Shown here: positions 42,812-51,851 of the stretch, one piece after another
Layout: the number at the start of each line of letters is the position of its first letter
How positions within the stretch are numbered: position 1 is the stretch's first letter
Source of the DNA: Mycobacterium sp. E1214
GTDB lineage: Bacteria; Actinomycetota; Actinomycetes; Mycobacteriales; Mycobacteriaceae
Direction: 5' to 3'
Assembly: GCF_001666755.1 (NCBI RefSeq)
Contig: NZ_LZJC01000097.1
Span: 1 to 64,000, forward strand
DNA: 64,000 nucleotides
The notes under the pieces: generated by a model
Told to the model about the DNA's origin: nothing
Database searches by the model: none
The model's input: the letters and a program-made list of their open reading frames with translations, nothing else
Made by a program: the position numbers and the translations under genes

Positions 42812-45223
42812 GTGACGCAGCCACCACTGACCGGCTACACGGTGGTCGACCTGTCCAGCGGCATCGCCGGCGCCTACTGCACCAAGCTGCTCGCCGACGG
42901 TGGCGCCGAGGTGGTGAAAGTCGAGGCCCCCGAGGGTGATCCGCTGCGGCTGTGGTCGGCCTCCGGCGCCGCCGTCCCGGCCGGCGGCGACGGTGCCCTG
43001 TTCACCTACCTGGCGGGGGCGAAGCACAGCGTGGTCGCCGACCCCGCCAACGCAGGCGACGCCGAGCTGGTGCATCGGCTACTGGCCGCGGCCGACGCGG
43101 TGATCTGGTCGGCGGGCTCGCGGGTCGCCGACGCGGCGGTGTTCGCGCCGGAGGCCATCGGTGAGCGCCACCCGCACCTCACCGTCACCTCCATCACCCC
43201 GTTCGGGCTGCACGGCCCCTGGCGGGACAAACCGGCGACCGAATTCACGTTGCAGGCCTGGTCAGGCGGTATCGTCGGGCTCGGCCGCGGCGAGCAGCAA
43301 CGCGCGCCCGTCTTCGTCGGCGGCCAGGTCGGGGAATACCTGGCCGGCGCCTACGCGAGCGCGGCGACCCTGGCGTCGCGATGGCGCCGAATCGCCGGTG
43401 GCGCGGGCGAATTGCTGGATCTGTCGATGCTGGAGACGGACATCCTGTGCCTCACCTACTACCCGGTCACCTACCACGACGTGCTGGGCAGGCCATGGCG
43501 GGACCTGCGGCGGCCGACGATCCCGGGGGTGGCTCAAGCCAAGGACGGCCTGGTCAGTCTCGGCTGCGGCACCGCGCAGCAATGGTTCGACCTGTGCGCG
43601 ATGGTCGGCCACCCGGAGTGGATCGACGAAGACTCGGCGTTGTCGATCACCGAGCAGGCCAACATCCACGCGGAGGACATCTTCGCCTGGCTCACCGACA
43701 CCCCGGTCGACGAAGTCCGCGAGCTGGCCGCGGCGTTTCGCATCCCGCACGCGCCCGTGGGCAACGGCGCGAACCTGACGTCGTTCGACCAGTTCGTCGA
43801 GCGCGGCTGCTTCGCGCGCAACCCGCGCGACGGCTTCGACCAGCCGAACCCCCCGTATCGGTTGCGGCCCGTCCAGCTGCCCCGGCCGCGGCCGGCACCG
43901 CGGCTGGGGGAGCACACGCAGCGCTACCGCGCCGCGCAACCGCCGCCCCGCCCGGCGCCCGCGGGTCCCGGGAAGCCGTTGCCGTTCAGCGGGACTCGTG
44001 TTCTCGACCTGACGACGTTCTGGGCCGGTCCGTGCGCCACTCACTTCCTGGCCCTGCTCGGCGCGGAGGTCATCCACGTCGAATCCACCCGTCGGCCCGA
44101 CGGCACCCGGCTGATCGCCGGCATCCCCACCGCCGAGGAGCGCTGGTGGGAAAGGTCTCCCATCTTCGAGGCCTTGAACACCAACAAGAAGGGGGTGACG
44201 CTGGACCTGCAGGACCCCCGCGGCCGGGACCTGCTGCGTGGCCTCATCGCCACGTCGGACGTCGTCGTCGAGAACTTCACGCCGCGGGTGCTCGACCACA
44301 TCGGCCTCGACTTCGCCGCCGCGCAATCGTTGCGGCGAGACATCGTCATGGTGCGGATGCCCGGCTTCGGTTTGGAGGGGCCCTGGCGCGACAACCCGGC
44401 GTTCGCCTACGTCATCGAGGCCGCGTCGGGGGTGAGCTGGCTCACCGGTTACCCGGACCGCACGCCCTATGACCCCTACTCGATCGGTGACGCCTGCGCC
44501 GGTGTGCACGCCGTCAACGCCATCATGCTGGCCCTGGAGCACCGAAGGCGCACCGGGGACGGGGTTTTCATCGAGGCGACGATGGTCGACGCCGCGCTGA
44601 GCATCGCCGCCGAGCAGGTGATCGAGCATTCGGCGTACGGGGCGCTGCTGGAGCGCGCCGGCAACCGCGGGCCCACGGCCGCCCCGCAAAACCTCTATCT
44701 GAGCGGCGATGTCGACGAATTCGGGCGGCTCGACAGTTGGGTCGCCATCGCGGTCGAGACCGACGAGCAGTGGAACAGCCTCTGCGCCGCGCTCGACTCG
44801 CCCGCGTGGGCGACCGGTCCGGAGCTCGCCACGGCGGCCGGCCGGCGCGAGCATCACGATCTCATCGACGAGCGGCTCGCCGCGTGGTGCGCGCCGCGCG
44901 GCCGCGACGCCATCGTCGCCACCCTGTGGGACGCCGGCGTGCCGGTGGCCAAAGTGCTGCAGCCGCACCGGCAGACCGAGCTGGAGCAGCTGACGTTTCG
45001 TGGGTTCTTCGAAACGGTCGACCACCCGGTCAACGGCCCGGCACGGCTTTCCACGCTGCCGGTGCGGTCGTCGGCCGGGCCGCACACGTTTCACACCGAG
45101 CCTGCCCCGCTCCTCGGGCAGCACAACCGTTTACTGCTGGCCGAGTTGGGTCTGTCCGATGCGCAGATCGCCGCGCTCGAGGCCGACGGCGTGATTGGCA
45201 GCGCGCCGGCGATGGGCGGCTGA
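42812..45223 (+). CDS. two-domain CaiB/BaiF family CoA transferase
   Basis: An 803-residue protein made of two fused type III CoA-transferase domains (about 1-375 and 390-803). Each has the D-L-S/T-x2-x-A-G-x2-C and G-A-E-V-x-K/H-V-E opening. The catalytic Asp is present in the second half, Asp560 in S-I-G-D-A-C-A-G. The first half has Glu175 in V-G-E-Y-L-A-G, so it may be inactive or altered. It would attach CoA to an acid in the P450 operon without ATP. GTG start. Confidence 0.9.
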   Translation: MTQPPLTGYTVVDLSSGIAGAYCTKLLADGGAEVVKVEAPEGDPLRLWSASGAAVPAGGDGALFTYLAGAKHSVVADPANAGDAELVHRLLAAADAVIWSAGSRVADAAVFAPEAIGERHPHLTVTSITPFGLHGPWRDKPATEFTLQAWSGGIVGLGRGEQQRAPVFVGGQVGEYLAGAYASAATLASRWRRIAGGAGELLDLSMLETDILCLTYYPVTYHDVLGRPWRDLRRPTIPGVAQAKDGLVSLGCGTAQQWFDLCAMVGHPEWIDEDSALSITEQANIHAEDIFAWLTDTPVDEVRELAAAFRIPHAPVGNGANLTSFDQFVERGCFARNPRDGFDQPNPPYRLRPVQLPRPRPAPRLGEHTQRYRAAQPPPRPAPAGPGKPLPFSGTRVLDLTTFWAGPCATHFLALLGAEVIHVESTRRPDGTRLIAGIPTAEERWWERSPIFEALNTNKKGVTLDLQDPRGRDLLRGLIATSDVVVENFTPRVLDHIGLDFAAAQSLRRDIVMVRMPGFGLEGPWRDNPAFAYVIEAASGVSWLTGYPDRTPYDPYSIGDACAGVHAVNAIMLALEHRRRTGDGVFIEATMVDAALSIAAEQVIEHSAYGALLERAGNRGPTAAPQNLYLSGDVDEFGRLDSWVAIAVETDEQWNSLCAALDSPAWATGPELATAAGRREHHDLIDERLAAWCAPRGRDAIVATLWDAGVPVAKVLQPHRQTELEQLTFRGFFETVDHPVNGPARLSTLPVRSSAGPHTFHTEPAPLLGQHNRLLLAELGLSDAQIAALEADGVIGSAPAMGG

Positions 45224-45229
45224 TCACCG

Positions 45230-46036
45230 ATGGCCATCGACCCGGCCGACATCCTGCTCACGGGGCAGGTGGCCGTGGTGACCGGCGGGGGAGCCGGGAT
45301 CGGCCGCGGAATCGCGGCCGGGCTCGCCGCATTCGGCGCCCGCGTCGCCATCTGGGAACGCGACCCGCAGTCCTGCGCGCTGGCGGCGAAAAGCATTGGC
45401 GCCCTTGGTATCCCAACCGACGTCCGGGACGGCGCGCAGGTCGACGCCGCGCTGCAGCGCACCCTCGACGAGCTCGGCACGCCGACCGTCCTGGTCAACA
45501 ACGCCGGCGGCGTGTTCTCGTCGCCGCTGTTGCAGACCAGCGAGAACGGCTGGGACGCCCTGTACCGCGCCAACCTGCGCCACGTCCTGCTGTGCAGCCA
45601 GCGCGTCGCGCGGCGGATGGTCGCGGCCCAACTGCGCGGCAGCATCATCTCGCTCACCTCGATCGAGGGCGTGCGCGCGGCGCCCGGATACGCGGCATAC
45701 GCCGCGGCCAAGGCCGGGGTCATCAACTACACGAAGACGGCCGCGCTGGAATTGGCGCCGCACGGCATCCGGGTCAACGCGATAGCGCCCGACATCACGC
45801 TTACCGAGGGGCTGGCCCAACTCGGCGGCGAGGCGGCGTCGAGCCGGATCGGCCAGGTCGTTCCCCTGGGGCGTCCCGGCCATGTCGACGAAATCGCCAA
45901 CGCTGCGGTCTTTTTAGCGTCGAGGATGTCGGCCTACGTGACCGGGCAGACGCTGCACATCGACGGCGGGACCCATGCCGCGGGTGGCTGGTATCGGGAT
46001 CCGCACACCGGTGACTACCGCCTCGGACCCGCATGA
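45230..46036 (+). CDS. short-chain dehydrogenase/reductase
   Basis: A 268-residue classical SDR: T-G-G-G-A-G-I-G-R, N-N-A-G-G-V, catalytic Ser in S-L-T-S-I and Y-A-A-A-K, with the C-terminal H-I-D-G-G-T-H. It follows the CoA transferase by six bases and ends the ferredoxin/P450 operon. It presumably oxidises a hydroxyacyl-CoA or ring alcohol. It converges with the cupin gene. Confidence 0.92.
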   Translation: MAIDPADILLTGQVAVVTGGGAGIGRGIAAGLAAFGARVAIWERDPQSCALAAKSIGALGIPTDVRDGAQVDAALQRTLDELGTPTVLVNNAGGVFSSPLLQTSENGWDALYRANLRHVLLCSQRVARRMVAAQLRGSIISLTSIEGVRAAPGYAAYAAAKAGVINYTKTAALELAPHGIRVNAIAPDITLTEGLAQLGGEAASSRIGQVVPLGRPGHVDEIANAAVFLASRMSAYVTGQTLHIDGGTHAAGGWYRDPHTGDYRLGPA

Positions 46037-46043
46037 CGCCTCG

Positions 46044-46580
46044 TCAGCCGGAGAATACCGGCAGGTCGATGCCGACGGCCGCGTTCTGCTCCGGGCTCGC
46101 CAGCGTATAGCCGTACTTCTGTGTGATGGCGACGAAATGCCGCAGCCGGTCGGCCGTCACCGCAATGGGCTCGCCCGTCGACGGCAGGCCGACCTCGGTG
46201 AAGAATTTCCCCATCCGCAGGGTGGTGACGATGAGGTCCACTGCCGGTTCGTCGGAGACGTTGCGGTGCGCGTGCAGCACGCCGCCGGGTATCCGCACGT
46301 AATCGCCGGCGTGGGCGTCCTGCCACCGCAATCCGCGATCGCTCTCGATCAGCACCTGATGGGTGCCCGCGAGGATCAGGAAGTCCTCGGCGTCGGGGTG
46401 GCTGTGCAGCGGCACCGTGACGCCGGGCGGCACCACGGCGCGCATCACGCAGAACTGGCCGTGTTCCTCATCGGACCACGTGACGAACTCCACGCTGGGC
46501 CCGAACACCTCGAACGCCTCTCTGGCCGTGCCCGCCGCGATCCGGTAAAGCACCTCGGCAGTCGCCGATTCCGCGCACAT
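46044..46580 (-). CDS. cupin-domain protein
   Basis: A 178-residue single cupin with the metal motif H-S-H-P-D-A-E-D-F-L-I-L-A-G and the second strand G-V-L-H-A-H. It could be a small dioxygenase, isomerase or ligand sensor. The start at 46580 follows GGAGAGGG; the frame is open 24 codons further. It is the last of three genes transcribed leftward from palindrome copy D (SDR, SDR, cupin), 82 bp after the second SDR. Confidence 0.85.
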   Translation of the reverse strand: MCAESATAEVLYRIAAGTAREAFEVFGPSVEFVTWSDEEHGQFCVMRAVVPPGVTVPLHSHPDAEDFLILAGTHQVLIESDRGLRWQDAHAGDYVRIPGGVLHAHRNVSDEPAVDLIVTTLRMGKFFTEVGLPSTGEPIAVTADRLRHFVAITQKYGYTLASPEQNAAVGIDLPVFSG

Positions 46581-46662
46581 GCTTTGCCCTCTCCGGGGCG
46601 TCCGCCGATCGCCGCCGCCTCTGGACACGGCGCGCGGCACCCGGCGGTTCACCGGATCCCGG

Positions 46663-47490
46663 CTAGTGCTGCCAGCCCTCGGCGGCCTGCTCCTCGAAGG
46701 CGCGGTCGATGCGCTCGAACCGGCGGCGGATCGACGCGCGGGCGGCCGCGTGCGGCAGGACGTACAAGCGGTTGGCCAGGATCGCCTCGGCCGTCAGGCG
46801 GGCGACGTCGGCCGCGGTGACGGCCGCGTCCTGCGTTGGCAACTCCCCGGCCGCGGCCGGGGCGTCGTCGGCGGCGCGGATTCGCTCGGAGTTCGACAGC
46901 AGCGGGGTGTCGACCACCATCGGGCACAGCACCGATACCCCGATGCCCTCGGCCTTGACCTCACGCGCCAACGTCTCCGCCAGCCCGACCACGCCGTACT
47001 TCGCCACGCCGTAGGTGCCCATCCCGGCGTTGGGCACCAGGCCGGCGAACGACGCGGTGAACGCGATGTGCCCGCCCGTGCCCTGCGCGAGCAACCGCGG
47101 CAGGAAGGCCTCGACGGCGTGGATCGAACCCCACAGGTCGATGTCGATGATGCAGCGCCAGTCGTCGTGCGTCATCTGCGCGATGGGGCCGCCGACGAAG
47201 ATGCCGGCGTTGCTGAACACGACGTCGACGCGGCCGAGCAACCGGAAGGCTTCGTCGGCCAGTCCCAGCATCTCGTCGAGATCCCGGACGTCACACCCGA
47301 CGCCGTGCGCGTCGAATCCCGCTGCGCGCAGCCCATTCACCGCCCGTTCGAGCGCGGGCCGATCGACGTCGGAAAGCACCAGCCGCGCGCCGCGGCGGCC
47401 GAACTCGGCGGCAGTGGCCAGGCCGATGCCGCTGGCGCCGCCGGTGATCACCGCGCCGCGCCCCTCGAAATCAGACAGGAATCCCTCCAC
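46663..47490 (-). CDS. short-chain dehydrogenase/reductase
   Basis: A 275-residue SDR with T-G-G-A-S-G-I-G-L, S-D-V at strand 2, S-N-A-G-I-F (N-A-G with Ser), catalytic Ser in T-A-S-F and Y-G-V-A-K. The C-terminal part, rich in Arg and without the V-D-G-G ending, resembles broad-specificity ketone reductases. The SDR at 47502 ends 11 bases upstream, so the two are co-transcribed. Confidence 0.91.
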   Translation of the reverse strand: MEGFLSDFEGRGAVITGGASGIGLATAAEFGRRGARLVLSDVDRPALERAVNGLRAAGFDAHGVGCDVRDLDEMLGLADEAFRLLGRVDVVFSNAGIFVGGPIAQMTHDDWRCIIDIDLWGSIHAVEAFLPRLLAQGTGGHIAFTASFAGLVPNAGMGTYGVAKYGVVGLAETLAREVKAEGIGVSVLCPMVVDTPLLSNSERIRAADDAPAAAGELPTQDAAVTAADVARLTAEAILANRLYVLPHAAARASIRRRFERIDRAFEEQAAEGWQH

Positions 47491-47501
47491 GAGGCGGGAC
47501 T

Positions 47502-48350
47502 CTATTTCAGGCAGCCACCCGCGTCGATCGGCAGGGTGACGCCCGTGACGTATCGCGATTCGTCGGACGCGAAGAACAAGACGCCGTTGCTGACGTCCAC
47601 CGGCTCGACCCAGGGGATCGGCAGCGTGTGGAACAGGTGGCAGATCGGCGCCATGTCGTCGGGACCCGGATTCTCCAGGTCCGGCCGGAACATCTTGAAG
47701 GTGCCGTCGTTGTGCAGCATCGGTGTCTTGACGTGCGTGGGGTGCACCGTGTTGACGCGAATCATGTGCTGCCCCAACTCAACCGCGAACGCCCGCATCA
47801 GGCCCACCACGCCGTGCTTGGCGGCGACGTAGTGGCCGGTGTGCGGGTAGGCCTTGAGGCCGCCGACCGAACTGGTCAAGATGATCGAACCGCCGCGGCC
47901 ACCGGCCAGCAGATGCGGCACACCGGCTTTCACGGTCTTCCAGACGCCGGCCAGGTTGATGTCGATCATCTCGGTCCAGTCTTCTTCGCTGGTCTTGTCC
48001 AAAGTCTCACCGCCGTTACCGATTCCGGCGTTCGCCACGATGATGTCGAGCCGGCCGAGCTGCTCCACGCCGGTGTCCACGGCCGCCTTGAGGGCGTCGT
48101 AGTCGCGCACGTCCACCTCGGCGGTGAAGATCCTGCGGTTGTGTCCCTTGACCAGATCGGCGGTCTCGGCGAGGTCTTCCGGCGTCGAGGCCGGGATGGC
48201 CGTATCCACCACGCCGTCGCGGATCGGCTTGCAGATGTCCACGGCGATGATGTCGGCGCCTTCCTGGGCCAACCGCACCGCGTGGCTGCGGCCCTGACCA
48301 CGTGCCGCCCCGGTGACGAAGGCGACCTTGCCCTCAACACGTCCAGTCAT
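47502..48350 (-). CDS. mycofactocin-coupled SDR (carveol dehydrogenase type)
   Basis: A 282-residue SDR with the hallmark opening F-V-T-G-A-A-R-G-Q-G-R-S-H-A-V-R-L-A, A-V-D-I-C and a 35-residue insertion after strand 2 typical of the mycofactocin-associated subfamily; Y-V-A-A-K and D-A-G-G follow. These enzymes hold NAD(H) tightly and pass electrons to the redox cofactor mycofactocin, oxidising secondary alcohols such as carveol. Its presence implies mycofactocin genes elsewhere in the genome. It is first of a three-gene operon behind palindrome copy D. Confidence 0.9.
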   Translation of the reverse strand: MTGRVEGKVAFVTGAARGQGRSHAVRLAQEGADIIAVDICKPIRDGVVDTAIPASTPEDLAETADLVKGHNRRIFTAEVDVRDYDALKAAVDTGVEQLGRLDIIVANAGIGNGGETLDKTSEEDWTEMIDINLAGVWKTVKAGVPHLLAGGRGGSIILTSSVGGLKAYPHTGHYVAAKHGVVGLMRAFAVELGQHMIRVNTVHPTHVKTPMLHNDGTFKMFRPDLENPGPDDMAPICHLFHTLPIPWVEPVDVSNGVLFFASDESRYVTGVTLPIDAGGCLK

Positions 48351-48491
48351 GGGCTACCTCAACTCCCGAGTAGTTCGATTGGCCTGACGGGCGCGGAACA
48401 CCCTTTCGACTCCGCCGCTTGAACTCTGTCACCACCGGTCACCGAGTGTCAATGGCAGATTCGTTTTGGCTAATCTGAACTCTTCTTGGAA

Positions 48492-48506
48492 GAGAATTGC
48501 ATTCTC
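48492..48506. promoter_or_regulatory. palindromic operator GAGAAT-N3-ATTCTC, copy D
   Basis: GAGAATTGCATTCTC, with perfect 6-bp arms, lies 142 bases before the mycofactocin-coupled SDR start (48350) and just past the TetR gene end (48552). The sequence AT-richness here stands out from the surroundings. Confidence 0.78.
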
Positions 48507-48551
48507 ACAGGTCGCGCGATACCCGCAGACCGGGCGGCACGGCGGGAGGGG

Positions 48552-49268
48552 TTACGCGACGAAGCCGCGCGAGCAGAAGTCCCACACCTCTTCGGCGGTG
48601 ATCGGGTGCACCGTCGCGTCGTCGGAACCGCCGCTGGATTGCGCGATGAACATCACCGTCTGCATCGTCATGGCGGCGATGCGCTTCGGGTTGATCGTGG
48701 AGCGCAGCGCGCCGGCCTCGCTGGCGGCCTCCATCAGCTCGGTGAGCAGGGCCAGCAGGGGTGCGTGGGCGACCTTGACCTCGGCCGGGTGGGTCACCAG
48801 CAGCCGGGGGGCGAAGTCGGTGAACAGTGGCCGCTTGGCCGTCGGGTCCGGGCGGGACGCCTCGTAGAGCAACTCGACCGCCACCTGCAACCGCTCTAGC
48901 GGGTCGGTGTGGCTTTCCGTCGCGGCGCGGATCTGGTCGGCCGAGCGGCTCAGCGCGTCTTCGAACAGGGCGAGCAGCAACTCGTGCTTGCCGTCGAACT
49001 GCAGGTAGAAGCTCCGCAGCGACTGGCGGGACCGGTCCACGACCTCCTGCACGGTAAAGTCGGTGCTGCCCTTTTCGATGATGATCGCCTGCGCGGCATC
49101 GAGGAAGCGCTGAACCCGTTGCGCCGCACGCAGTTTCGCCGTTTTGATGGAGCGCTCGACGGCGCGCTGCTTCCAGGCCGGCTCTTCGCTGGGAGTGGTC
49201 ACGGCCGACTCGGATGATTGCCGCGCGGGGAGAACATGGTTGGACTCTACCGGAGAACGCCGTGACAT
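48552..49268 (-). CDS. TetR/AcrR-type regulator, candidate master repressor of the regulon
   Basis: A 238-residue TetR protein. A 45-residue N-terminal arm precedes the helix-turn-helix (F-L-D-A-A-Q-A-I-I-I-E-K-G, V-Q-E-V-V-D-R-S, L-R-S-F-Y-L-Q-F-D-G-K-H-E-L-L). The C-terminal domain is long and hydrophobic. It is divergent from fadE 49443 with palindrome copy B in the gap, the classic autoregulatory layout, and copy D lies just beyond its stop. ATG at 49268 is chosen; an upstream start at 49289 is possible. An acyl-CoA or similar pathway intermediate is the likely ligand. Confidence 0.92.
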   Translation of the reverse strand: MSRRSPVESNHVLPARQSSESAVTTPSEEPAWKQRAVERSIKTAKLRAAQRVQRFLDAAQAIIIEKGSTDFTVQEVVDRSRQSLRSFYLQFDGKHELLLALFEDALSRSADQIRAATESHTDPLERLQVAVELLYEASRPDPTAKRPLFTDFAPRLLVTHPAEVKVAHAPLLALLTELMEAASEAGALRSTINPKRIAAMTMQTVMFIAQSSGGSDDATVHPITAEEVWDFCSRGFVA

Positions 49269-49324
49269 CGCTGCGCTCGACCCCCTCACGGATCACGTGT
49301 TGGAGATTGTAACTTGCTTCGCAT

Positions 49325-49339
49325 GAGAATACTATTCTC
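49325..49339. promoter_or_regulatory. palindromic operator GAGAAT-N3-ATTCTC, copy B
   Basis: GAGAATACTATTCTC, identical to copy A at 12554, lies in the gap between the divergent TetR gene and the acyl-CoA dehydrogenase gene starting at 49443. Confidence 0.82.
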
Positions 49340-49442
49340 TTAGACGCGTGTTTGGGAAGCGTTATCGCAAGAGCGAACCGTTCCGCCGGCGCAGCCGCCG
49401 CGGGCCGACACGGTGGCGCCCGACGGTATTGAGGGAAGAGAC

Positions 49443-50630
49443 GTGCAACTGACCTTCGACGCCGACGTCGAGGCCTTCCGGGCGGAGTTCGTCGCGTTCC
49501 TCGACGCCCACCTGCCGTCCGACGCACAGGCGAGCGAACGGCCGCGGTCCAGCTCGGACGTGCCGGAGTGGGCGCGCCGCTGGCAGCGGCTCCTCTTCGA
49601 CAACGGCTGGTTGCTGCCGGGCAACTCGCCCGAATTCGGCGGCCGCAACGCCACATTGCTGCAGCAATACGTCTACCTGGAGGAGCTGGGGCGCCGGCGG
49701 ATCTACCAGAGCTTCAACCCGCAGGGGGTCGGGATCATCGCGGCGTCGCTGTTGACGTTCGGCACGCCGGAACAGCAGCGACGGTGGGCGGTGCCGATCC
49801 TGCGGGCCGAGATGACCGCGTCGCTGGGGATGAGCGAGCCGGGCGCCGGATCGGATCTGGCGTCGCTGAAAACGCGCGCGGTGCTGTCCTCCGATGCGCA
49901 AGGCGACCACTTCGTCGTCAACGGGCAGAAGGTGTGGACGTCGGGCGCCCACGACGCCGACGTGTTGCTGACGTTCGTTCGCACCGATCCCAACGCTGCC
50001 AAGCACAAGGGCATCAGCGTGCTGCTGATCCCGACCGACACGCCGGGCGTGGTGCGGCGGCCGTTCGCGTCGCTGTGTGACGTCGACGAGGTCGACTTCA
50101 ACGAGGTCTTCTTCACCGATGCCCGGGTACCCGCCGAGAACTTGGTGGGCGGCCTCAACGAGGGGTGGGAGGTGGCCACCGGTTCCCTCGGTCACGAGCG
50201 CGTCATGCTCTGGATGGGCTACGTCGACCTGCTGCACGAGCTGAGCGTCGACTTCCGTCCCGGCGGGGCCCTCGAACGCGACCGCTACGCCACGTTGGTG
50301 ATGGACGCCTACGCGCTGCGGTTGCTGGGATCGGCGGCGCTGTCGAAAGCCGCTCGCGGCGAAGAGGATGTGCCCGCCCAATCGGTGCTCAAGCTGCTCG
50401 GTTCCGAGGCGCTGCAACGGGCGTCCGAGGACGCCTTGAGCGCCGCGGGCGCCGACGGCTTGGTGGGTCGCGCGATGACCGCCCCCTTCGCCGCGCTGAA
50501 TCTGGACAGCCATTACCGCAGTTGGTTCGACCGCTACGCGCGCAGCTTCGCCGCGACCATCGCCGGCGGCACCTCGGAGATCCAGCGCAACATCATCGCC
50601 GAACGCGTGCTGGGGCTGCCGCGGCATTGA
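49443..50630 (+). CDS. acyl-CoA dehydrogenase
   Basis: A 395-residue FadE flavoprotein: M-S-E-P-G-A-G-S-D-L-A-S-L, V-N-G-Q-K-V-W-T-S and the C-terminal G-G-T-S-E-I-Q-R-N-I-I-A-E-R-V-L-G-L-P. Full length for a homotetrameric or large-subunit FadE. The GTG start at 49443 follows GGGAAGAG. It is divergent from the TetR gene, so it is probably the first target of that repressor. Confidence 0.93.
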   Translation: MQLTFDADVEAFRAEFVAFLDAHLPSDAQASERPRSSSDVPEWARRWQRLLFDNGWLLPGNSPEFGGRNATLLQQYVYLEELGRRRIYQSFNPQGVGIIAASLLTFGTPEQQRRWAVPILRAEMTASLGMSEPGAGSDLASLKTRAVLSSDAQGDHFVVNGQKVWTSGAHDADVLLTFVRTDPNAAKHKGISVLLIPTDTPGVVRRPFASLCDVDEVDFNEVFFTDARVPAENLVGGLNEGWEVATGSLGHERVMLWMGYVDLLHELSVDFRPGGALERDRYATLVMDAYALRLLGSAALSKAARGEEDVPAQSVLKLLGSEALQRASEDALSAAGADGLVGRAMTAPFAALNLDSHYRSWFDRYARSFAATIAGGTSEIQRNIIAERVLGLPRH

Positions 50631-50644
50631 CCCCGGGTCGGACC

Positions 50645-50959
50645 TCAGCAGTTGGTGGTGGCCGGGTTGTCCAGGCAGCGCTGCAGGCGGTCCGGGTCCT
50701 GGGCGTCCAGCCAGGAGTAATACCCGATGGCGACCAAGCCGGCCGCGATCGCGATGCCCCCTAACACCATGCCCGTCAACGCGATTCCGGGGTTGGTGGC
50801 CTCGCCGCGCTGAACCCGTCGACGGGCGATGTCACCGGTCACCACCGCCGCGATACCCAGCGGCACCCCGATGAGCAGCCAGCAGGTCACCAGCCCCACC
50901 GCGCCGAGGAGCAACGAAGCGACGCCGAACTGGTTGCGAGGGGCGCCGGGCTGAGTCAT
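50645..50959 (-). CDS. small DUF4190-type membrane protein
   Basis: A 104-residue protein with two membrane helices (about 11-40 and 60-83) and a Cys-containing C-terminus. The pattern G-x-A-S-L-L-L-G ... G-I-A-L-T-G-M-V-L-G-G-I-A matches the DUF4190 family of actinobacterial membrane proteins of unknown function. ATG 50959 starts just before the first helix. It is not obviously part of the catabolic pathway. Confidence 0.8.
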   Translation of the reverse strand: MTQPGAPRNQFGVASLLLGAVGLVTCWLLIGVPLGIAAVVTGDIARRRVQRGEATNPGIALTGMVLGGIAIAAGLVAIGYYSWLDAQDPDRLQRCLDNPATTNC

Positions 50960-51038
50960 CGCGCCCAGTCTGCCCCGCGCCGCATCCCGGAACAAGCGCC
51001 GGCCCGACGCGCTCACCGGCCACCCGGCCGGGTCCGCG

Positions 51039-51848
51039 TCACAGCTGGATGAGCCGCGGCGCCGATCCGTTCGCCAGCAGCGCCTTTCCCGCCTCGCGGG
51101 TCAGGTCCCGCGCACTCCCGAGCAGGCCGTCGAGGATGAGTGACCGCTTGATGTGCCGGTGCAGCTGGTGCTCGGCGGTGAAGCCGACGCCCCCCAGGAC
51201 CTGTTGGCAATGCCGGGCGGCGGTCAGCGCGGCCTGCCCGGCCGCCGCCTTGGCCAGCGCGGACGCCAGGGCATCGGCCCCGTCGGCGGCCTGCAGCGTC
51301 GCCTCGGCACCCTCGAGCGCCACCAGGGTCTCGGCGAGGCGGTGGCGAATCGCCTGGAACGAGCTGATCCGCCGCCCGAACTGCACCCGGTCGACGGCGT
51401 GCTGACGCGCCAGCGCCAGCATCGCCCGACCGCTGCCCACCAGCCACCAGCCCAGCGCGCGGCGCCCGGCCGCCAGCGCGGCGGGGGCCGGCGCCTCGCC
51501 GCGCGCCGCGACGTGGATGGGCAGTTCGCCGTCCACGGCCGAGGTGGGGCCGTCGGTGCGCTCCCAGACGACCCACCCCGCGGTGAACGGCAGTGCCACG
51601 GTGCCGCCGGCGTCGAAGCCCATCGCGCGCAGCACGACGTCGTTGAGCACCGGCGCGTGCGCGCCGGTCTCGCCCAGCAGGCGGAACACCAGAGGGATTG
51701 CCAGGCGCGGTAATTCGTCGAGCATCTCGCGCCAGCCGAGGTCGCTCAGCGCCGCGTCGAGCTTCTGGCCAGATCCGGCGCACGACAGCATCGCGGTGCG
51801 CAGCGAGTCGCTCAGCATCCGCAGCTCGTCGGGGTCGGTGGTGCTCAC
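51039..51848 (-). CDS. acyl-CoA dehydrogenase, short subunit of a pair
   Basis: A 269-residue FadE-like protein. It has the C-terminal helical bundle (V-Q-F-G-R-R-I-S-S-F-Q-A-I-R-H-R-L-A, Q-V-L-G-G-V-G-F-T) but a reduced N-terminal region. It starts three bases after the partner gene ends, so with the 368-residue FadE upstream it should form an alpha2beta2 dehydrogenase. It is the last gene of the Rieske operon. Confidence 0.87.
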   Translation of the reverse strand: MSTTDPDELRMLSDSLRTAMLSCAGSGQKLDAALSDLGWREMLDELPRLAIPLVFRLLGETGAHAPVLNDVVLRAMGFDAGGTVALPFTAGWVVWERTDGPTSAVDGELPIHVAARGEAPAPAALAAGRRALGWWLVGSGRAMLALARQHAVDRVQFGRRISSFQAIRHRLAETLVALEGAEATLQAADGADALASALAKAAAGQAALTAARHCQQVLGGVGFTAEHQLHRHIKRSLILDGLLGSARDLTREAGKALLANGSAPRLIQL

Positions 51849-51851
51849 GGC

